Source of the DNA: Acrocarpospora pleiomorpha
GTDB lineage: Bacteria > Actinomycetota > Actinomycetes > Streptosporangiales > Streptosporangiaceae
Assembly (NCBI RefSeq): GCF_009687885.1
Contig: NZ_BLAF01000008.1
Coordinates: forward strand, 1-64,000
Length of the DNA: 64,000 nt
Direction: 5' to 3'
Part shown: in pieces, positions 59,162 to 64,000 of the stretch
Layout: every line of letters begins with the position of its first letter
Position numbering within the stretch: the first letter of the stretch is position 1
Position numbers and translations under genes: made by a program
The notes under the pieces: model-generated
Databases searched by the model: none
Told to the model about the DNA's origin: nothing
The model's input: only the letters and a program-made list of their open reading frames with translations

Positions 59162-62127
59162 CAGCGCACCGCCTCCGGGCTGAGCCGGAACAGCTCGCGC
59201 AGCTGGTCGGCGGACAGGTCGGCCAGCCAGTCCTCGCCCCCGCCGACCACGCTGTCGGCCAGGGCCAGCTTGCGTTCGATCATCTCGTCCACCCGCTCCT
59301 CCAGCGTGCCCACACAGATGAACTTCCTGACCTGCACGTTCCTGGTCTGCCCGATCCGGAACGCGCGGTCGGTGGCCTGGTTCTCGACCGCCGGGTTCCA
59401 CCAGCGGTCGACATGGATGACGTGGTTGGCGGCGGTCAGGTTCAGCCCGACCCCGGCCGCCTTCAGCGACAGCAGGAAGATCATCGGCTCGTCGTCGCCC
59501 TGGAACCGCTCCACCAGCTCGTCCCGGCGGCGTTTGCTCAGCCCGCCGTGCAGCCAGAGCACCGGCCGGTCCAGCCGGGCCTCCAAGTACGGCTGGAGCA
59601 GGGTGCCGAACTCCGCGTACTGGGTGAACACCAGCGCCTTGTCGCCCTCTTCGATGATCTCCTCGGCCAGCTCCTCCAGCCGGGCCAGCTTGCCGGAGCG
59701 CCCGTCCAGCCGGGAGCCGTCCTTCAGCAGGTGCGCCGGATGGTTGCAGACCTGCTTGAGCCGGGTCATCGTGGCCAGCACGTTGCCGCGCCGCTCGATG
59801 CCGTCGCTGCTCTCGATCCGGCCCATCATGTCGGCCACCACCGCCTGGTAGAGCCGGGCCTGCTCGGGGGTGAGCGTGCACCAGACCTTCATCTCCTGCT
59901 TGTCCGGCAGGTCGGAGATGATCGTCTTGTCGGTCTTGAGGCGGCGCAGCACGAAAGGCCCGGTCGCCCGGCGCAGCGCCCGCATCGCGTTCTCGTCCCG
60001 GCGGAGCTCGATCGGCTCCTGGTAGCGGGTCCGGAACGCCCGGGCGGGGCCGAGCAGGCCGGGATTGCAGAACTCCATGATCGACCAGAGCTCGGCCAGG
60101 TGGTTCTCGACCGGCGTGCCGGTGAGCGCGAGCTTGGTCCTGGCCCGGATCTGGCGCACGGCCTGGGCCTGCCGGGCCGCGCTGTTCTTGATCGCCTGGG
60201 CCTCGTCGCAGACCACCCGCTCCCAGCCCTGCCGGGCCAGCGCGGGCAGGTCGCGGAGCGCGGTGCCGTACGTGGTGATCACCAGGTCGGCGGCCGCGAT
60301 CGTGGCGGCGAGTTCCTCGTCGCGGCGGCGGGCGCCGCCGTGGTGGATGTAGAGGCGCAGGCTGGGCGCGAACCTGGCGGCCTCCTTCTGCCAGTTGTTG
60401 ATGAGCGACATCGGGCAGACCAGCAGGGTCGGCGCTGCCGTGGTGTCCGCGCGTTCGGCCAGCAGCAGCGCGAGCGTGGTGATCGTCTTGCCCAGGCCCA
60501 TGTCGTCGGCGAGGATGCCGCCCAGGCCGAGCCCCGACAGGAAGCCCAGCCAGGCCAGGCCGCGCTCCTGGTAGGGCCGCAGCGCGCCGTCCAGGGTCGC
60601 GGGGGTGGGCACGGGGCGCAGGCGGCGTTCGGTCTCGCCGGAGAGCAGGTCGCCGAGCAGGCCGTCGGCGTCCACCTCGACCAGCGGCAGCTCGTCCGCG
60701 CCGCCGAGCACCACCTCCCTGATCACGTCGCCCACGGTCAGCTCGGTGACGCGCCGCTCCTCGACCGCGCGCAGGGCCGCCTTCAGCTGGCGGTCGTCCA
60801 GCTCCACCCATTCGCCGCGGACGCGGACCAGCGGCACCTTGAGCCGGGCCAGCTCGGCCAGCTCCGCCTCGTCGATCACCTGGTCGCCCACGGCCAGGTC
60901 CATCCGGAAATCGACGACTTCGCGGAGCCCCAGGTTGGGCGGTCCCGGCCGGGATCGGGTGGTCATCTTCAGGCCCAGGCGGGTCCTGCCCGCCCAGGAG
61001 GGCAGCCGCACGCCGTATCCCGCGGCTTCCAGCAGCGGCGCGGCGTGGCGGAGGAACGCGAACGCGCCCCGGGTGTCCATGCTCAGCCGCGCCGGGTGGG
61101 GGACGCGCAGCGCCCGGTCGAGGTCGGGGTAGAGCCTGATCGCCCGGTGCAGCCCGCCGGTCAGCGTCTTGCGCGGCTCCGGTGTCGCGGTGAACGCGGC
61201 GCCCGCCCACACGTCCTCCGCCGCGATCCGCACGTCCGCGTCCTCGGCCGACCGCAGTCCGAACTCCACCCGCCACTGGCCGTCCGCGCCCGGCTCGACC
61301 AGTCGGAAGTCCACCCGGACCGGGCCGCCGAGACCGCGCGCGGCCTGGAACCACGCCGCCAGCGCGCTTCTGAGCTCCGCCGCCTCGGTCTCGTCCACCT
61401 CGTCCAGCCGGGGCTCCGGGTCGGTCAGCGCGAGCAGCCAGCGATCCGCCAGCGCGCTCTTGCGCCCGGGCCGGTACGCGCCGATGAGCTTGTCCGGAAA
61501 CGCCCGCCGCGCGACCCCGTCCACCAGCTCCGTCAGCGCCCCCAGCAACACCTCACCGGACCGCCCCTCCTCCTGTACGGCCCTGCACACCGGCGGCATC
61601 GCCACCGCCAGCTCCCGGAACCGCGCGGCATCCGTTCCGGTCAGCACCGGTCGCCACCGCGCCTCGTCGGCGGTGAGCCACGGCAGGATCCGCCCCCGCC
61701 GGACGAGATCACGCGCGAAATCCCCAACAATCCCGAAATATCGCACCGAAGGCCCAGGAATCGCGTCGAACTCGCCAGGGGCGTACGGCAGGATCGGCAC
61801 CCGCCAGCGCGCGACCCGGGGATTCCGGACGGTGACGTCGACCCCGAGCTCGGGCGAGGGCGCGGGGCCGCGCCCCGAACTCGGCAGCAGCAACACGGCG
61901 GATCGCACGGGAATCGCGGGCTCCGCGACCTTGTAACTCGTGCCCCTATACCCCGTGACCTTGGGCGGCACGAGTTTGGGGACGGCAGACGCGGGCAGCG
62001 CGAACGGGTGGTCGCGGACCTCGGCGCGGGAGTGGGTGGTCAGCGGTAGCGTGCTGTCCTCGGCCCACAACGCCAGACGGCCCTCCGCCCAGATCGCGTG
62101 CAGCACCCTCGTCACCACGCCGTTCAA
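59161..62127 (-). CDS. SNF2-family DEAD-like helicase
   Basis: 988 residues. N-terminal SNF2-associated region (residues 1-510) and C-terminal helicase: Walker A DDMGLGKT (about residue 560), DEAQ box CDEAQAIKN, ALTGTPVENHLAELWSIMEF, motif V SLKAAGVGLNLTAA and motif VI DRAFRIGQTRNVQV. Double-stranded-DNA translocase activity is expected. Its stop overlaps the small downstream gene. Often encoded beside a SWIM zinc-finger gene in actinobacteria. Confidence 0.93.
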   Translation of the reverse strand: MNGVVTRVLHAIWAEGRLALWAEDSTLPLTTHSRAEVRDHPFALPASAVPKLVPPKVTGYRGTSYKVAEPAIPVRSAVLLLPSSGRGPAPSPELGVDVTVRNPRVARWRVPILPYAPGEFDAIPGPSVRYFGIVGDFARDLVRRGRILPWLTADEARWRPVLTGTDAARFRELAVAMPPVCRAVQEEGRSGEVLLGALTELVDGVARRAFPDKLIGAYRPGRKSALADRWLLALTDPEPRLDEVDETEAAELRSALAAWFQAARGLGGPVRVDFRLVEPGADGQWRVEFGLRSAEDADVRIAAEDVWAGAAFTATPEPRKTLTGGLHRAIRLYPDLDRALRVPHPARLSMDTRGAFAFLRHAAPLLEAAGYGVRLPSWAGRTRLGLKMTTRSRPGPPNLGLREVVDFRMDLAVGDQVIDEAELAELARLKVPLVRVRGEWVELDDRQLKAALRAVEERRVTELTVGDVIREVVLGGADELPLVEVDADGLLGDLLSGETERRLRPVPTPATLDGALRPYQERGLAWLGFLSGLGLGGILADDMGLGKTITTLALLLAERADTTAAPTLLVCPMSLINNWQKEAARFAPSLRLYIHHGGARRRDEELAATIAAADLVITTYGTALRDLPALARQGWERVVCDEAQAIKNSAARQAQAVRQIRARTKLALTGTPVENHLAELWSIMEFCNPGLLGPARAFRTRYQEPIELRRDENAMRALRRATGPFVLRRLKTDKTIISDLPDKQEMKVWCTLTPEQARLYQAVVADMMGRIESSDGIERRGNVLATMTRLKQVCNHPAHLLKDGSRLDGRSGKLARLEELAEEIIEEGDKALVFTQYAEFGTLLQPYLEARLDRPVLWLHGGLSKRRRDELVERFQGDDEPMIFLLSLKAAGVGLNLTAANHVIHVDRWWNPAVENQATDRAFRIGQTRNVQVRKFICVGTLEERVDEMIERKLALADSVVGGGEDWLADLSADQLRELFRLSPEAVR

Positions 62128-62246
62128 GCTAGCAGCGTCGCTGGAGTGCCAAGGAACCTGCTCCCCGTCCTCAGTCGTTTCTCCGTTAGCACTTCGTAGT
62201 CAGATCAACATGGCGGGTATGCCGGCCATTGAAAGGATCAGTGCCT

Positions 62247-64000
62247 GTGATCCGGTTCTCCCTGGTGCCGATGTCGTTGCGACGGCGGTACACGATCGAG
62301 GCGCTTCTCGCTCAGGACGAGGAGAGCGACCTCTATCTCGCCCGGCCCAGAAACGGCGAACCCAACCCTGTCGCGCTGCGCGTCTACCAGCCGGGGCGCT
62401 GGCTGGACGAAGGGCTGCTCGACCGCCTGGTGGGCCAGCCGGTGGCCGGTCTTGTCGCGTATGGGCGGGCGGGTTCCGGTGACGGCGACCTGCCCTGGCT
62501 GGTCCAGACCCACCTGGGCACCGACTCGCTGCGCGGCCTGATCACCGGCGAGCCGTGGAACGAGGAGCGGACCAAGGAAGCCGTCGCGGCCGTCGCCGCC
62601 CTGGTCGCGGAGTGGCGGGCCGCCACCGGCCAGGAGCTGGGCGACTTCCGCGCCGAGGACCTGATCGTCACCGGCCTGGAGCCGCTCACCCTGCGCCTCG
62701 GCCTGATCCCCCGCCCCGACCGGTACGGCTGGTCGCAGCCCCCGCCCCCGGAGAGCGCCGCCGGTGAGCGGGACGCCTGGTGGGCCCTGGGAGTGCTCGT
62801 GCACGAGCTGCTGACCGGGCGGCCGCCCCGGTTCGAGCCGGGCGACCCCGCCGTCGAACTCGGCGACACCGGCCTGGGCCGCTGGCAGCACCTGCTCGCG
62901 GGCCTGCTCACCGTCGACCCGGACGCCCGCTGGTCCGGCCGCGAGGTCGCAGCCTGGCTGGCGGGCGGCACTCCGGCCGTCACGCCCGACCGGGTGCCGG
63001 GACCGATCGTCTTCGAGGGCCGCGAGCACCGGACCCCGATCTCGCTGGTCACCCACATGACCGCGCATCCCGCCGACACCGAACGCTGGTGGCTGAACGG
63101 CGGCGACGTCCTGCTCACCAACTGGCTCGACCTGGACCTCGCCGACGAGACCCTGGACCGCGCGCTCCTGGACACCACGCCCCCGCTCGTCCTGACCGGC
63201 CTCGCCGCCACCTATATCGCCGGGCACCGCCCCCGATATCGCGGCTTCGCCGTGGACGCCGCCGGGCTGACCGAACTCGCCGCGGGCGAGTCCACCGGCC
63301 ACCTGGTGCTCGCCGAGGCGGTCTCCTCCGGCGCGCTCGCGCACGCCGCCCGGCACCGCTGCGAGCACCGCGCGTGCCACTCCGGCGGCTTCGACGGCTG
63401 CCGGGAGATCACCCGCGTGCTGACCGAGGTGCCCATCATCCTGGCCCAGGCCCGCGACGTCCTCGATCAGATGCGCGAACGCACCGGCGAGATCGCCGCC
63501 CGCGAGTGGAACCGCGGCGTCGCCGTCGCCGTCCAGACCACCCTCGACCCCGCCAGCGTCCGCCGCCACCGCCGCAGGCTCCGGGTGGAGGGGCTCACCT
63601 CCCTCGGCAAGGGCGGCCCCGCCTGGGTCGGCTGGTGGCGGGAACAGCGCAGGTACGCGCTGGACGGCCGCGTCGACGAACTCGGCACCCGCGTCGCCCT
63701 GATGGTGGTCGTCCTGCTCACCGCGGGAGCCGACGTGCTCGGCAAACAGCTCGCCGAGGAGAACAAGCAGGAGATGCTCCGCCGCCGCGACGAGGCCACC
63801 GACCAGGGCCGCGCCCTGCTCGCCCGGGGCCAGGAGGGCGCCCTGACCCTCCTCGGCGAGCTACGCAGGCGTCTGCCCGTCCTGCTCCGGCGCCTTGCCC
63901 TTCTCCTGATGGACGGGACCGACCGAGCCCGCGCGGGCTCCAAGGTCCTCCGCGCCCGTGCCCGGAACCGCTACGCCCAGTACCAGCACAGCCGCCGCGC
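62247..64000 (+). CDS. Degenerate protein kinase with membrane and coiled C-terminus, cut by the right edge
   Basis: At least 584 residues from GTG 62247 (GAAAGGA upstream). The C-lobe is plain: DAWWALGVLVHELLTGRPPR and LLAGLLTVDPDARWSGREVA. The catalytic motifs are not: VAIK is VALR, the HRDLKPEN segment reads DFRAEDLIV, and no DFG is visible. The middle has a Cys/His group HRCEHRACHSGGFDGC (about residue 370), then a hydrophobic segment RVALMVVVLLTAGA (about residues 480-495) and a charged helical tail. Probably a pseudokinase scaffold or sensor. Confidence 0.85.
   Translation, partial: MIRFSLVPMSLRRRYTIEALLAQDEESDLYLARPRNGEPNPVALRVYQPGRWLDEGLLDRLVGQPVAGLVAYGRAGSGDGDLPWLVQTHLGTDSLRGLITGEPWNEERTKEAVAAVAALVAEWRAATGQELGDFRAEDLIVTGLEPLTLRLGLIPRPDRYGWSQPPPPESAAGERDAWWALGVLVHELLTGRPPRFEPGDPAVELGDTGLGRWQHLLAGLLTVDPDARWSGREVAAWLAGGTPAVTPDRVPGPIVFEGREHRTPISLVTHMTAHPADTERWWLNGGDVLLTNWLDLDLADETLDRALLDTTPPLVLTGLAATYIAGHRPRYRGFAVDAAGLTELAAGESTGHLVLAEAVSSGALAHAARHRCEHRACHSGGFDGCREITRVLTEVPIILAQARDVLDQMRERTGEIAAREWNRGVAVAVQTTLDPASVRRHRRRLRVEGLTSLGKGGPAWVGWWREQRRYALDGRVDELGTRVALMVVVLLTAGADVLGKQLAEENKQEMLRRRDEATDQGRALLARGQEGALTLLGELRRRLPVLLRRLALLLMDGTDRARAGSKVLRARARNRYAQYQHSRR

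Noticed and set aside
59413-62049. Long plus-strand reading of about 878 residues
   Set aside because: Antisense to the SNF2 helicase, which has all helicase motifs; this frame has none.

Overview
The window is chromosomal DNA of a high-GC actinomycete. The gene families (two-component MprAB-like pair, DUF5753-type XRE regulator, Pro/Ser-rich Ser/Thr kinase, many GTG starts, many 1-4 nt ATGA/GTGA overlaps) best fit a filamentous actinomycete, probably Streptosporangiaceae-like; that placement is inference from family content only. No rRNA, tRNA, CRISPR array or intact transposase gene was seen. The left edge cuts a biotin-dependent carboxylase subunit and the right edge cuts a kinase-like protein.

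Layout. 0-2.4 kb: end of a leucine/branched-chain catabolic operon (biotin carboxylase subunit, HMG-CoA lyase, acyl-CoA dehydrogenase). 2.4-6.2 kb: small membrane, lipoprotein, Mth938-like and Rieske genes, then three small secreted four-cysteine proteins on the minus strand, one with the cysteine spacing of tendamistat-type amylase inhibitors. 6.4-9.9 kb: a tight XRE / ImmA-like protease / MAB_1171c-like membrane module, then an Rrf2 regulator and a NIPSNAP protein that share a palindromic operator. 10-19.5 kb: GNAT, a large unknown protein, pseudouridine catabolism (psuG with a PfkB kinase), a PYROXD2-like FAD enzyme, an MprAB-like two-component system and a Tat-exported propeller-like lipoprotein. 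19.5-25.6 kb: NDP-forming acyl-CoA synthetase divergent from a TetR gene, a cytochrome b561-like protein, a YciI-type protein, and a second acyl-CoA dehydrogenase. 25.6-29.9 kb: ECF-type sigma factor with a membrane partner, a membrane glycosyltransferase-like protein, and a thioredoxin-fold protein divergent from a TetR gene.

29.9-33.4 kb is a scrap zone: two coupled lipoprotein genes, a triple 21-bp repeat resembling an insertion-sequence end, a decayed copy of an ABC-permease 3' end, and broken TetR and AfsR/LuxR-type genes, followed by two more exported-protein genes. 33.5-41 kb is a putative polyamine or amine uptake and oxidation locus: a PotD-like binding protein and two permeases (no ATPase gene) diverge from an FAD oxidoreductase, a Rieske oxygenase and a class III aminotransferase. 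The potB-potC junction has been tandemly triplicated, creating two coupled micro-ORFs.

41-42.4 kb holds an XRE/DUF5753 regulator with two small companion proteins. 42.5-48.5 kb is a four-gene minus-strand operon of an AtuA-like protein, an enoyl-CoA hydratase and both subunits of an acyl-CoA carboxylase. 48.5-51.4 kb carries a Ser/Thr kinase and a glycolate/lactate-oxidase-like FAD enzyme. 51.5-55 kb is a complete fumarate reductase frdABCD operon headed by a 77-residue Cys/His-rich protein. 55-64 kb holds an M6 (immune-inhibitor-A-like) secreted protease, a lipid kinase, an SNF2 helicase with a small downstream partner, and a degenerate protein kinase.

Regulatory threads worth following: one operator-like sequence recurs at three acyl-CoA/transport loci (21.6, 24.4 and 36.75 kb); an Rrf2 operator recurs at 8.65 and 9.16 kb; several genes (10.1, 14.6, 16.2, 21.7, 58.0 kb) have a TANNNT hexamer exactly where a leaderless transcript would begin at the start codon.
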